Origin: Proteiniphilum acetatigenes DSM 18083
GTDB lineage: Bacteria > Bacteroidota > Bacteroidia > Bacteroidales > Dysgonomonadaceae
Direction of reading: 5' to 3'
Assembly (NCBI RefSeq): GCF_000380985.1
Contig: NZ_KB905693.1
Coordinates: 124,001 to 188,000 of the forward strand
Length of the DNA: 64,000 nucleotides
The notes under the pieces were generated by a model that saw only the letters and a program-made list of their open reading frames with translations, was not told the DNA's origin and did no database searches. How positions within the stretch are numbered: the first letter of the stretch is position 1; each line of letters opens with the position of its first letter. Below are positions 34,322 through 43,515 of the stretch, piece after piece. The position numbers were made by a program, and so were the translations under genes.

Positions 34322-35488
34322 TTAATTCACTTCCAATTCCTGCCAGGAAGGAAACTTGGGAAACGGAGCATGAGGCTCTTTCTGATACCAGAAAGTAGTA
34401 GACGAGATATCCGATTTCTGTGGCAGATAACGGTGTCCATGCCGCCAACCCAGATCCTGAATGGTGATTCTCAGGTCTTTCTTAAACCGTATAGGATCCA
34501 TCACATGCCAGCGATACATTCCGAATCGTTGGCCCGACCTGTAGGTAATATCGGGAGGCAATACCTGTACCAATCCGGCATAAGGTGTTGTAAAAGTAAC
34601 GTATTTCCCATGCCGGTCGAAATTATACGATCCGCAGAAATAATCCTCAGTTCCGGTTCCTATGATGGTAGGGAATTGCTTGTCTCCATCCATGAAGAAT
34701 TTGATTTCTCCTTCGCCCCACCAGCCATTGTTATTCACCTGCCAGGCCATATAGACACCTACATAGTGCCCTTCTCCCTTTATTCCGTCGATAATGGTAT
34801 AATCGGAGGTTTCATTCACTTTTGTGCGGCGGAATTGTGCATGGAAATAAGCAGCATCGTCGGGCACATCGGTCAGCGTATAATCGATCTGATAATAGAG
34901 GTTCATCGGCTGTTCATCATTGATATTAGTCATGGTGATCCTGCATTTTTTGCGGAACGGCATTACCCAATAACAATTGAATGCACTACCCGGATTGACG
35001 GTTACAGGCAGGGAATTCAGATGGGCATATTCATTCCACCCCATGCCGAAGAAATCACCCACAGGTGACTCTACTGACGGTTCCGTTTCATCATCCCAGT
35101 AGATACGTATAATGGAAAAACGCCAGTTGCCTGTCGGCGTCATCCAGATATGCTGAATAGCACCCGGCCCTTCAATTTCGGCCATGGTGAACGTTTCACC
35201 CGGATTGATCGTCACAAACGGATTCACTTTCCAGCCCTGTCCCAGATCACGTGCAGGATTTGTAGCATTCGCCGTATTGCGGGGCGCGTTGGGATCCGGG
35301 ATAGCCATTCCCCCTTTCCCTTTCTCGCCGGTAAAATTTTCCGGACTGATAGAACGTGTTTCCGCGTTGGATAGCCGATATAGGTTACCCATATTCATAT
35401 CCAGACCATTGAAATCACGATTTTGGGAAAAAACGGTTGTCGTGAATGCAATACAAAAAAGAAAAAAGAAAGTTGTTTTTAAACGCAT
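34322..35488 (-). CDS. GH172 (DUF2961) enzyme, short form
   Basis: The frame reaches a TTG at 35497, but the ATG at 35488 starts a standard signal peptide (MRLKTTFFFLFCIAFTTTVF then SQ), giving 388 residues, a typical length for single-domain GH172 proteins. Conserved points: MAEIEGPGAIQHIWMTPTGN, YWDDETEPSVESPVGDFFG, WGEGEIKFFMDGD and IIGTGTEDYFCGSY; the Glu residues in GEGE and GTED are the likely catalytic pair. The expected activity is exo-cleavage of terminal D-arabinofuranose (alpha-configured) from arabinan, in the periplasm. The fold assembles into jelly-roll trimers or hexamers in characterised members. Confidence 0.9.
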   Translation of the reverse strand: MRLKTTFFFLFCIAFTTTVFSQNRDFNGLDMNMGNLYRLSNAETRSISPENFTGEKGKGGMAIPDPNAPRNTANATNPARDLGQGWKVNPFVTINPGETFTMAEIEGPGAIQHIWMTPTGNWRFSIIRIYWDDETEPSVESPVGDFFGMGWNEYAHLNSLPVTVNPGSAFNCYWVMPFRKKCRITMTNINDEQPMNLYYQIDYTLTDVPDDAAYFHAQFRRTKVNETSDYTIIDGIKGEGHYVGVYMAWQVNNNGWWGEGEIKFFMDGDKQFPTIIGTGTEDYFCGSYNFDRHGKYVTFTTPYAGLVQVLPPDITYRSGQRFGMYRWHVMDPIRFKKDLRITIQDLGWRHGHRYLPQKSDISSTTFWYQKEPHAPFPKFPSWQELEVN

Positions 35489-35552
35489 AATAAACAAATT
35501 AAAAATTTATTGATATTCTTAGAAACTGTTTTGAATTTTCCGAATTTATTAT

Positions 35553-38500
35553 TTATGGATTAATTTCTTTCCCAAAGATATTATATTTTTTAACATCCAT
35601 CGAACCAAATAACACTTCCAGCCGGGGTTTTCCATTTTTTAATGAGAGTGTGCCAAAGCCTGTACCGGTACTGATAAAACCGGTAAAATCACCTATTTTT
35701 GAATCAATATACAGTATTTTATCTACTGTATCGTATCTGATTCCCGTCAGCGCTTGTATCATGGCATAACTTGCCATTGCCCTGGCATACCAATGACCGC
35801 ATTCATATTCATTAAAAGGATTTCTTACAGAACCGTCGTACCTGTCACGGCAGACGCGCACTATTTCCAGACCTTTTTCTATCTCTCCTTTCAGCATCAG
35901 ATGGCTTGCCACCTGGTATTCAATCCCGGTCCAAACTTCGTTACTATAAACAAACGGTAGAGATAATGCTCCTCCTTTCGGCCATGAGCAGAGTAATAAT
36001 CCTCCGTCTTCACCACAAGCATACGTCGGTCGTTGCGGATTGTAATGATCGAGTAACGTTGTTTTCAGATTGTATTTATGGACTGCCTTCAGGTGACTGG
36101 TAACCATTTCATTATCTATTATTTCCGGAAGTCCGCAGACGGAGGCCATCCACATTCCCAAGATCCCATCCGAAAGGCAACCGGTACCATATTGATATTT
36201 AGGCCCCTCTTTTTGTAACAAAGCAATGGCCTCTTCAGAATACGCACCACCGAAAGATTGTACATTTACCGGATTGGGGGCCTCCAAGCCTTCCCACTGA
36301 ATTTTCTGAATAAAATATTCACCATCAAAGAGGTCGTTTTCAATATACTTTTTGCCCGCAGTCAATAAAGAGTGATACTCATTATATGGTTTCCTGAGCG
36401 CTTTGCTCATTTCAATAAAAGCCGTGAGTGCACCCAGATAAAAACTGGTGCACATTCCATCAGGTCCCCAAAATTCAATATCATAAGTATTATGATGCGG
36501 CTCCTCGAGACATCCTTTCCCCTTCGGATCCCACGTACGGATACAATAATCAAGGCTCTTCTTTACATATGGATACAACGATTTCATCCATTCCGTATCT
36601 CCACTTATCCTCCAATCCCGGTAGACTTTCATGATTCCTCCCAATTGACCGTCTGCCGCCGCATGAAAATTATGTTCAGTAGGGGTAATGGGGATATTGG
36701 TCCTGAAATTCTGATGCCCTTCTTCATTCTGGCTCACCTTAAATTCCGTCTCACGCAATGTCCGTTCCAAAGCAGGAAAAAGATGAGGAATAGCCTGCGC
36801 ATAATTCCATACATGCGTACAACTTCCGTGACAACATCCCGAATCGTCGTTACACCCTTCCCATGCCCAAAGCCTCCCGTCAGACACACGCAAAACGGTG
36901 GGTGATTTTAGTATAGTTAAATTGGCAGCCACTGCTTCCAGCACTTCAGGGGGGAGGGTGGAGTCGTAAAAAGATTTACTGAATAATTCGGAGTATTTTT
37001 TCAACGTTGTACAGTTCTCGTTCCAATATCCGATTACACTGTCCAGATTCTCAAATCGGGTTGCATACCAGGGACGATAATAAGAATTCCCGGGAGTTAC
37101 AACACCCACTTCCTCGGATTCTATAATTTCCCATCCTTCTGAATAATCACCTTCAAAATCAGCCAGCACAATTGCTCCGGAGGAAGGGGAGGAGAGTATC
37201 TCATCATGACGGTCGGTTAAAACAAACTGGTCGGCGAGAATATGTCCCCATGGGAATGTATCAAGATCAATGATTTTCAACCGGGCAATTTTTCCCGCAT
37301 ATTTTTTCAAATCCCAGATTACTTCTGTTAATTGTTCTGTATTGTTTCCCACCGCGGTCTCCACGATCCGGTCATTTATCCACAGGTTGACAGATGTTTT
37401 TCCCTTTTGATTCCCACCTCCCACTAAAAATTTGAGGTATCTTTTGCTGATGGTAAACTCAGGAGAGAGCAAAGTTCCCACTTGTCCATCCCCATTCGGA
37501 TCAAAAGAGTTCAACAAGCCCTGCCCTATATAACCCGACACTTTTTGCTGACCCTTTACCGGTTGCTTTGTTGTTTTACCGGTAAATGCCGGTCCGGTAA
37601 CAATTCTTTGTCCTATAGAAAGATCCGATTTAGGAAGATACCAACAGAAATTGACTTTCACTGTTTTTTCTTCACCCGGTTTCAAATTTACCGGCAGATA
37701 GACAGAAGCTCCCGGAGAAACTCCTTCAATGGGAGCATTACCAATAATCTTTGCACCCCTGATGTTATCCCAAAGGATCGTCTGCGAATCAAACCATCCA
37801 CCCCTGAACCAGCAATGATCGGTCACAGCATTATTATCGTCCAGATAAACAGCAAATCCTCCAATTCCATTGTTGCCGTCTGTACCGGCTTTGGTCATTC
37901 TGAAGCCATTTTTCTGTCCGGATATATACCCTCCCTCATCAATAAAATTACGGGCATTGTACGAGAAGACGGCTTCAATCACCTCATTGGATCTGTTTTT
38001 AAAGGAATATTCCAGTACACCTACCGGAAGGCTTGAATTATCCTCATCAGTAGGAATAAAGGGACTCCAGCCGGTAATTTTTACATCCAGTGGAATATCT
38101 TTATCTTCTAAATCTATTATTCCAAAAGGGAATCTGGCTCTGAACAAACCTTTCTCAAACCTCGGTAACCCGTAATTCCGGTTACCCAAACCATTTCCAC
38201 TTCCGCGAGGGCCAAACAGTTTCCAGGTAGGAACAGTTGATTCCAGCACTTTCGCTCCGTTTTTTATCCCTTTAATACTGATAGCTGCAAAAGCATAGGG
38301 CGTATTGTAGATCTCCGGGCGATGGTTAACCGATAGGTGAGAAATCGCTCCGGTTCCCTCCAGGCAGAACATACCGGCACCTATGCCTCCAATCGGAAAA
38401 GCCACTTTACTTAAGTACTCATTCCTGTATTCTCCGTTATAGCTTCTCTCGGTTCTTTCAAGCTGAAAATTCAATTTTTCAGGGTTATTTGATCTCAATA

Positions 38501-38591
38501 AACTTTCAGCCGATGCAAAGCCGGGAATATTTGACGCGGCAATAGTGCCCAAGCCAATTTTTTTTAGGAATGTCCTGCGATTATTATTCAT
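35553..38591 (-). CDS. GH116-type glycosidase with an inserted beta-sandwich module
   Basis: A 1012-residue protein with a Tat-like signal (RRTFLKKIG). The N-terminal GH116 domain starts with FPIGGIGAGMFCLEGTG and continues to about 320 (FCWYLP). An extra module of about 165 residues (330-495) then interrupts it; its centre (KFLVGGGNQKGKTSVNLWIN, then WGHILADQFVLTD) resembles jelly-roll modules seen in fructan-active enzymes. The domain resumes at NSYYRPWYATRFE, and the (alpha/alpha)6 catalytic barrel runs from about 540 to the end, with EEPHHNTYDIEFWG (696-709), ACGEDGGLL (858-866) and NEVWTGIEYQVA (884-895). GH116 contains beta-glucosidases and an exo-beta-D-arabinofuranosidase; the latter fits this locus. 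The gene is 10 bp downstream of the DUF4861 gene. Confidence 0.84.
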   Translation of the reverse strand: MNNNRRTFLKKIGLGTIAASNIPGFASAESLLRSNNPEKLNFQLERTERSYNGEYRNEYLSKVAFPIGGIGAGMFCLEGTGAISHLSVNHRPEIYNTPYAFAAISIKGIKNGAKVLESTVPTWKLFGPRGSGNGLGNRNYGLPRFEKGLFRARFPFGIIDLEDKDIPLDVKITGWSPFIPTDEDNSSLPVGVLEYSFKNRSNEVIEAVFSYNARNFIDEGGYISGQKNGFRMTKAGTDGNNGIGGFAVYLDDNNAVTDHCWFRGGWFDSQTILWDNIRGAKIIGNAPIEGVSPGASVYLPVNLKPGEEKTVKVNFCWYLPKSDLSIGQRIVTGPAFTGKTTKQPVKGQQKVSGYIGQGLLNSFDPNGDGQVGTLLSPEFTISKRYLKFLVGGGNQKGKTSVNLWINDRIVETAVGNNTEQLTEVIWDLKKYAGKIARLKIIDLDTFPWGHILADQFVLTDRHDEILSSPSSGAIVLADFEGDYSEGWEIIESEEVGVVTPGNSYYRPWYATRFENLDSVIGYWNENCTTLKKYSELFSKSFYDSTLPPEVLEAVAANLTILKSPTVLRVSDGRLWAWEGCNDDSGCCHGSCTHVWNYAQAIPHLFPALERTLRETEFKVSQNEEGHQNFRTNIPITPTEHNFHAAADGQLGGIMKVYRDWRISGDTEWMKSLYPYVKKSLDYCIRTWDPKGKGCLEEPHHNTYDIEFWGPDGMCTSFYLGALTAFIEMSKALRKPYNEYHSLLTAGKKYIENDLFDGEYFIQKIQWEGLEAPNPVNVQSFGGAYSEEAIALLQKEGPKYQYGTGCLSDGILGMWMASVCGLPEIIDNEMVTSHLKAVHKYNLKTTLLDHYNPQRPTYACGEDGGLLLCSWPKGGALSLPFVYSNEVWTGIEYQVASHLMLKGEIEKGLEIVRVCRDRYDGSVRNPFNEYECGHWYARAMASYAMIQALTGIRYDTVDKILYIDSKIGDFTGFISTGTGFGTLSLKNGKPRLEVLFGSMDVKKYNIFGKEINP

Positions 38592-38600
38592 TTTACCTCT

Positions 38601-39653
38601 CTAATTTTGTATTTTCCCGATAAACTGTTGCGGTGACAACGGAGTAATCCCAAAGATAAACTTTTCTCCGTTCTTAAACGGTGAATTCAATTCTAAATTT
38701 TCGATGGATATACCTCCCGGTATGGGTGCCTCACTTGCCCAATAAGTAAAGCGGCCGGTAATTACTCCCTTTAACTCTTTATGGGGATTCTCTTTTATCC
38801 AATACTGGGTTGCATGTTTACCCCTGTATTGCCAATGCAGTTTCGTGTCGTGCGTAAATACAGTCTGGCTGTAATCTTCCTCATCGGGCGCGGCAATAAA
38901 ATAGACGTTACCCTTTTTATCCCGCATCATCTTCTCTTGTGAAAAATATTCACGTGAAGTAAAATGAATATCCTTATAATCGGGCCATATTTGAAATGAG
39001 GATATTTGTTTGTCTTTGAAGAAAAGCGTCCTCAGACGGGCTTTGTTTCCCATTGTTGCACTCGTTATGAAATAATCCAGATCCACAGAACCATCATATT
39101 TATAAGTGGTTATCTCAAATTCGTAAGGACGGGATTCAAAAAACCGAAGACGGGCATATACTTTAGCACCGTTATCAAAAGGTTCGGAAAAGACATACAA
39201 TGTCAGCGTCTCCTCCCCGTCTATCTTTTCCACTACCCCTCTTGCCGGGTATTGCTCATTTAAGGGTAAAACAGCCGTAGCATCGTCAGAGCTCCAAAAA
39301 CGTTTTCCCCATTCATCCTTATCCAGACTACTCTTTTCAAGTTCCGAATACCCACGTTCTTCTGCTCCTCTCGGAATCGGCTCAAAAGCAATGAAATTCA
39401 TCACCTCAGGAAATCCATAATTCAGATACGGAGTGTATATCCTGATCAATCCTCTGGGGCCTGGTAACGGAACCAATCCCACAATTATACCATTGGCATG
39501 GCCCCATACCGGCATAGCCGGTTTTCCCTGTACCGGTTGTATCCATGCGCCAACCGTATCGGGAGGTGCCAATTGCTTCCAATTCGAAAAACTCTGCTGA
39601 GCATCCGAAAGGGTGATTATCAGTAAAAATAAAGAAACTAGTAACTGTCGCAT
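38601..39653 (-). CDS. Secreted DUF4861-type protein
   Basis: The frame starts at a TTG (39701), but the ATG at 39653 opens a signal peptide (MRQLLVSLFLLIITLSDA), so the protein has 350 residues. It is beta-rich throughout, with PGPRGLIRIYTPYLNYGF, YVFSEPFDNGAKVYARLRFF, GRFTYWASEAPIPGG and FGITPLSP. This matches, from memory, the DUF4861 family, which occurs in polysaccharide lyase and hydrolase loci of Bacteroidetes. No function is established to my knowledge. Its position between the GH183 and GH116 genes, 44 bp after the former, suggests a role on the same arabinan, as an enzyme or an accessory protein. Confidence 0.66.
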   Translation of the reverse strand: MRQLLVSLFLLIITLSDAQQSFSNWKQLAPPDTVGAWIQPVQGKPAMPVWGHANGIIVGLVPLPGPRGLIRIYTPYLNYGFPEVMNFIAFEPIPRGAEERGYSELEKSSLDKDEWGKRFWSSDDATAVLPLNEQYPARGVVEKIDGEETLTLYVFSEPFDNGAKVYARLRFFESRPYEFEITTYKYDGSVDLDYFITSATMGNKARLRTLFFKDKQISSFQIWPDYKDIHFTSREYFSQEKMMRDKKGNVYFIAAPDEEDYSQTVFTHDTKLHWQYRGKHATQYWIKENPHKELKGVITGRFTYWASEAPIPGGISIENLELNSPFKNGEKFIFGITPLSPQQFIGKIQN

Positions 39654-39697
39654 ATCTCTGTTTTCTAAATAATCTAAATAATCGTTTGTACTATTCT

Positions 39698-41128
39698 TCA
39701 ATCCTGAAAACTACCCATATCTGCTATTTCGGCTTTCATCAAAAAAACATTGTACGGCATCCACATCGACATCAGGAAATAGAGATTGTCGCCGTTTACA
39801 GACAGGGGATGAAAATAAGATCCGTATAATTGCGCATAATCCTTTCCCGCTGCCAGTTCATACGGTTCACTCCAGGGGCCGGTAATCTGCTCCGCTGTAC
39901 GCATGGTGATATTATACCTGTCGCCATTGAAATAAGCAACGAACCACTTGTTAAATGTCTCACTATAGATGAACGACAACTCACCCACCTTATCATCTAT
40001 AATGACGGTTGCCAGGTTTTCATCTCCTTTGATCCATTGCCCGGAAGATCCGTTCCAATATTCATACTGATCCCGGTTCTCAATATCAGCTTCACGAAAC
40101 CGGGCAAGAGCGGCTTTGCTGTCGCGCCCGGTTTGTGTGCCGATCATATATACATATCCATCTTTCTTAAAATATCCACCTTGTCCAAAGGGACTATTGG
40201 AGGAGAAGGTAACTCCTTCACACTTCTCCCATGTCAGTCCGTTATCGGTCGACTTGTACATTCCCGAATAATTAGTGATCCAGCCGGTCCAGTTCCTCAT
40301 ATTGAAGTAATGGACATAATCAGCCCCATTGGTGCGAATGGCTGCTGTGGGAATAGAAGTCCAGTCTCCATTACCCGAACCGTCCTTCCCGCCATAAACA
40401 ATTTCACGGGCATCTCCCCTGGCATCGGTCGCCATACTGCTGAAGGTCAACCCGTCATCCAGGTTTTTATCTTCTGAAAAAGCCAGCACGTTACTTCTCC
40501 AACTACCTCCGTTGGGGCCGGGATTAGTGGGGTTCGGTTTGAAATCCCGACCGAAAGTATCCCCAAAGAATATCCCATATTTACCCGGTTCCATTTCCCA
40601 GACAATGCCCAGATCAGTCCCACCCACATTCCAGTTTAATGTATTGTTGGGACTGGGGAATGTCTCTCCGGATACCGGGGCACCGGTCACACGTGCTATC
40701 CGGCTCACATTACGGATAAAAAAGCCCCACCGGTTATCTACATTCAGTGAAATTTCTTTAGAGATATTTCCATCCAGATAAACAGCTTTCAGGATCAGTC
40801 TGAAAAAATCAGGATCAGAAGTTCTCACTTGGTATGTAAAAAGATAAGAGGAAGAGAGTTCGCTCCGGCTGATCTTTTCCGAATAACTTTCTCCTCCACT
40901 CTTATTAATGACCAGATAATCAATATTGTCAAGATTTTTAAACTGGAGAAGTGTGGAAACAGTTTTTGTCTCCTTGTCGGGTATGAGATCGGTTTCGGCC
41001 AATGAGATCTCATCAACCGGAATATAAGGCTCATCACTGCCTTCTTCTTTGCTACAGGACGATATAATTATCGTAATGATAGCAAAGGCTATAAGTATCC
41101 AATAATTTCTATTTTTTTCCGGGCTCAT
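39698..41128 (-). CDS. GH183 (DUF4185) lipoprotein, probable endo-D-arabinanase
   Basis: A 476-residue lipoprotein (ITIIISSC lipobox, Cys25). Residues about 40-130 are an Ig-like domain; the DUF4185 domain covers about 145-470 and looks like a five-bladed propeller: GGTDLGIVWEM, GIFFGDTFGRDF, WRSNVLAFSEDKNLDDGLTF, SIPTAAIRTNGADYVHYF, TNYSGMYKSTDNGLTW, GTQTGRDSKAALARF and MWMPYNVFLMKAEI. DUF4185 proteins are the founding members of GH183, endo-acting D-arabinanases that cut the alpha-1,5-linked D-arabinofuranose backbone of mycobacterial arabinan. As a lipoprotein next to a Sus pair it is the natural surface endo-enzyme feeding oligosaccharides to the SusC channel. This is the strongest single indicator of the PUL B substrate. 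Confidence 0.88.
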   Translation of the reverse strand: MSPEKNRNYWILIAFAIITIIISSCSKEEGSDEPYIPVDEISLAETDLIPDKETKTVSTLLQFKNLDNIDYLVINKSGGESYSEKISRSELSSSYLFTYQVRTSDPDFFRLILKAVYLDGNISKEISLNVDNRWGFFIRNVSRIARVTGAPVSGETFPSPNNTLNWNVGGTDLGIVWEMEPGKYGIFFGDTFGRDFKPNPTNPGPNGGSWRSNVLAFSEDKNLDDGLTFSSMATDARGDAREIVYGGKDGSGNGDWTSIPTAAIRTNGADYVHYFNMRNWTGWITNYSGMYKSTDNGLTWEKCEGVTFSSNSPFGQGGYFKKDGYVYMIGTQTGRDSKAALARFREADIENRDQYEYWNGSSGQWIKGDENLATVIIDDKVGELSFIYSETFNKWFVAYFNGDRYNITMRTAEQITGPWSEPYELAAGKDYAQLYGSYFHPLSVNGDNLYFLMSMWMPYNVFLMKAEIADMGSFQD

Positions 41129-41181
41129 ACACTTTTTTCGGCTAAATGCTATTTAATCAATTCTCTGTGAACAAAGATAAA

Positions 41182-41238
41182 AGGGTGTACCGCTAAGCGG
41201 TGTGACTAAAAACATGTACCTCGCTTTCGGTACACCCT
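41182..41238 (-). promoter_or_regulatory. Large intergenic hairpin between the SusCD block and the enzyme block
   Basis: Arms AGGGTGTACCG (41182-41192) and CGGTACACCCT (41228-41238) are perfect 11-bp inverted repeats. On the minus strand the stem is followed by TTTTATC. A smaller hairpin, ACCGCTTAGCGGT on the minus strand, lies in the 3' part and could compete with the long stem. It sits 24 bp after the stop of the small lipoprotein gene and 54 bp before the GH183 start. A partial terminator or RNA stabiliser that sets expression of Sus proteins above the enzymes is the likely role. Confidence 0.65.
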
Positions 41239-41261
41239 CACTACTTATGGTATCACAGTTG

Positions 41262-41678
41262 TCATTCAATTTTAATTATTACACCTTCAGAAAAGACCCT
41301 GTCGGTAAATCCTTCTTCTTTTGCTTCGGGAGTCAGAAAACCCAGCAATTTGACAATAAACCGGTACTCTTTATTCGGATCTATTGTAATCTGTGCAGAG
41401 TTGACCTCATCGAATACGGAGATTCTCTGTCTGTAAATATCATCCTCCACCACCTGAATACTTGCTTCCAGCGGTCGATTGAAGTCCTGAGGGATATTGC
41501 CGGGTATCTGCCATGACAGTCTAACCACATTTCCTTCCAGCGTATAAGACAGATTCTCTACTTTAGGTAAGGAATAATTAAAATCTTTCCTGTCGATAAT
41601 ATCTCTGTCGTAGCACCCTGTAAACAGTACTAAGATCAGTGCTACAATAATCAGTTTTCCTATTTTTCTCATAACCAT
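41262..41678 (-). CDS. Small Fn3-like surface lipoprotein behind SusD
   Basis: The frame is open to 41699 (TTG) and an ATG at 41696 overlaps the SusD stop as TGATG, but the ATG at 41678 (or 41672) gives a normal lipoprotein signal (MVMRKIGKLIIVALILVLFT then GC). About 138 residues. One beta-sandwich domain of Fn3 type is apparent (YTLEGNVVRLSWQIP, YRFIVKLLGF). No catalytic motif. In Sus loci this position is held by SusE/SusF-type surface glycan-binding proteins; a binding role is inferred from position only. Confidence 0.72.
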   Translation of the reverse strand: MVMRKIGKLIIVALILVLFTGCYDRDIIDRKDFNYSLPKVENLSYTLEGNVVRLSWQIPGNIPQDFNRPLEASIQVVEDDIYRQRISVFDEVNSAQITIDPNKEYRFIVKLLGFLTPEAKEEGFTDRVFSEGVIIKIE

Positions 41679-41695
41679 AGATTTTATTTCCGGCA

Positions 41696-43504
41696 TCAAT
41701 ATCCGGGGTTTTGTGTATAGTTACCTTTGGCCCATTTCATCTGATTTTGCGGAATCGGGAAAAACTCGTCCCGTCCGGAAGTGAAGCGGGCATTTGCCAT
41801 CCATGAGAATCGTGTCTTTTCCACGGTAAAATAGTTATTCATGACCTCTTCCAGGACACCCCAACGTTGCAGATCGAAGAAACGGCGTCCTTCACCGGCC
41901 ATTTCCAGGCGGTTTTCCCATTGCATTGCTTTCCAGGCAAAATCCTTATCCCATACACAGTTCTCACCTGGTTTATAGACCTCCACATGATAGTTCATTA
42001 CCGGTGTACCATCGGCCTTGATCAACCAACCAGTGCTATTGGCAGCCCGTTCACGCACTTTATTGACAGGAATTAATGCCTCATTCCATCTGTCCAGTTG
42101 AATCAATACTTCTGCTTTCCAGAGCAGGACTTCATCGTAACGGATCATCCGCTTGTTCATCGAATTGAATTGCCATCCGTCATACAAGAGACAATCACAA
42201 CCGGGATGGGGTAATTCTTTCACAGATTTCAACCAACCATATTCAGCTCCGTTCCTTATTCCCCTGCTTTCAAAAATCAGATCAGGATCGTATTTCCACG
42301 GCTGTCCGGGCACACCGGCCGTATGGCTGAAACGGGGATCCCAATTGTACTTATTAAAATAGTCCGGATTTCCCGCTTCAACAAGTGCTATATTATCACT
42401 TCCATCCGTATTCTTGATATAATTTCCATAGCTGTCATTATTGTAGTCATCAAACAGCGGCAATCCGTCAGGACCTGTCTTAAAGGCATTCCCCATATTA
42501 TAACTGATATGATGGAATCCGCAACATTGGAATCCTGCCCAGTTCCAGGGGTGATTCAATCCTTCCCCACGATTGATTTTTCCTCCGGTAGAGCTGCCAT
42601 CATCAATAGAATATTGAATTTCCCAGATCGACTCTTTGGTATTATTATCGGAAGTATGAATAAAGTTTTCCCCGAAATCCTGACAAAGGTCTACTTTACC
42701 GCCTTCCTGGTCGGTCAGCTTGTTCAGGTAAACCAACGCCTCCGAGAGCCGGTCTTTATTGATATTAACCACCTGATGCCTGTCGTTCTGCTCATATGCC
42801 ATGAACATCAGGGTTCTGGCCACCATTGCTGTGGCTGCATTTTTATCTACCCTTCCTTTCTCCGGTTGCACATCGGGCAACGCCTCTTCGGCATCTTTAA
42901 AATCACTCAATATCCGTTCCCAGAGATACTGGTCGTTCGGAAAACTGGAATCTCTGTTGGGAATCGCTTCAAACTCAGCCGAACTACCCACTACATTTTC
43001 ATCGATATAAGGTATATATTTGAAAAACTGTTTCAACCTGAAATGAACAAAAGCCCTGATAAATTTCATCTCCCCTATTCTCACACTCTTTAAAGGATAA
43101 TCCTCCTCGGAGATGTTATTCAGTTTCTGTATTGCGGTGTTGCTACGCTGGATAATCTGATAGGAAACATACCACGGATAATCAATCGGCCAACCATTGG
43201 CAGTCAGATTCACAAAGGTTTCCATAAAACCCCATCCGTCACCGCCGTCCCAGACGCCACCACCACCCTTATATGAGTCGTCAGACCGCATAGAGCCGGA
43301 CCACCAGGGCGAAAAAGGAGAATCCCAGGATGGTATATCGGTAATCCTTGCATAAGCTGCTGTCACAAAACCTTCCATATCTTCCGGAGAATTCAGTAAT
43401 CCCTCATCCAGTACCTGTTTAGGATTCACTTCCAAAAGATCGGAGCAGTTATTTGCCGTAACAAGGAAGGTGACGAGCAAAAAGATATATTTTAATCGTT
43501 TCAT
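41696..43504 (-). CDS. SusD/RagB-family glycan-binding lipoprotein (PUL B)
   Basis: A 602-residue lipoprotein (TANNC lipobox, Cys20, then SDLLEVNPKQVLDEG). The SusD fold is shown by the NP start, EDMEGFVTAAYARITD, RSNTAIQKLNN, GEMKFIRAFVHFRLKQFF and the C-terminal signature WENRLEMAGEGRRFFDLQRW followed by FFPIPQNQMKW. It should bind D-arabinan oligosaccharides at the surface and close the SusC barrel. The start is 12 bp after the SusC stop. The glycine- and tryptophan-rich segment around residues 68-95 (DDSYKGGGGVWDGGDGWGF) may belong to the ligand surface. Confidence 0.94.
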   Translation of the reverse strand: MKRLKYIFLLVTFLVTANNCSDLLEVNPKQVLDEGLLNSPEDMEGFVTAAYARITDIPSWDSPFSPWWSGSMRSDDSYKGGGGVWDGGDGWGFMETFVNLTANGWPIDYPWYVSYQIIQRSNTAIQKLNNISEEDYPLKSVRIGEMKFIRAFVHFRLKQFFKYIPYIDENVVGSSAEFEAIPNRDSSFPNDQYLWERILSDFKDAEEALPDVQPEKGRVDKNAATAMVARTLMFMAYEQNDRHQVVNINKDRLSEALVYLNKLTDQEGGKVDLCQDFGENFIHTSDNNTKESIWEIQYSIDDGSSTGGKINRGEGLNHPWNWAGFQCCGFHHISYNMGNAFKTGPDGLPLFDDYNNDSYGNYIKNTDGSDNIALVEAGNPDYFNKYNWDPRFSHTAGVPGQPWKYDPDLIFESRGIRNGAEYGWLKSVKELPHPGCDCLLYDGWQFNSMNKRMIRYDEVLLWKAEVLIQLDRWNEALIPVNKVRERAANSTGWLIKADGTPVMNYHVEVYKPGENCVWDKDFAWKAMQWENRLEMAGEGRRFFDLQRWGVLEEVMNNYFTVEKTRFSWMANARFTSGRDEFFPIPQNQMKWAKGNYTQNPGY

Positions 43505-43515
43505 AATCTATAAAT

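Noticed and set aside
34229-35068. Long plus-strand frame (279 codons) opposite the GH172 genes
   Set aside because: It lies wholly antisense to well-supported DUF2961 coding sequence, has no family resemblance and no promoter; it reflects the codon bias of the true strand. The same holds for 32758-33612 and the other long antisense frames.
39654-39701. TTG start of the DUF4861 gene overlapping the GH183 stop
   Set aside because: The ATG at 39653 begins exactly at a signal peptide, whereas the 16 extra residues are polar and would spoil it. The same reasoning was used for the TTG starts at 4616, 16569, 29953, 35497, 54021 and 61264.
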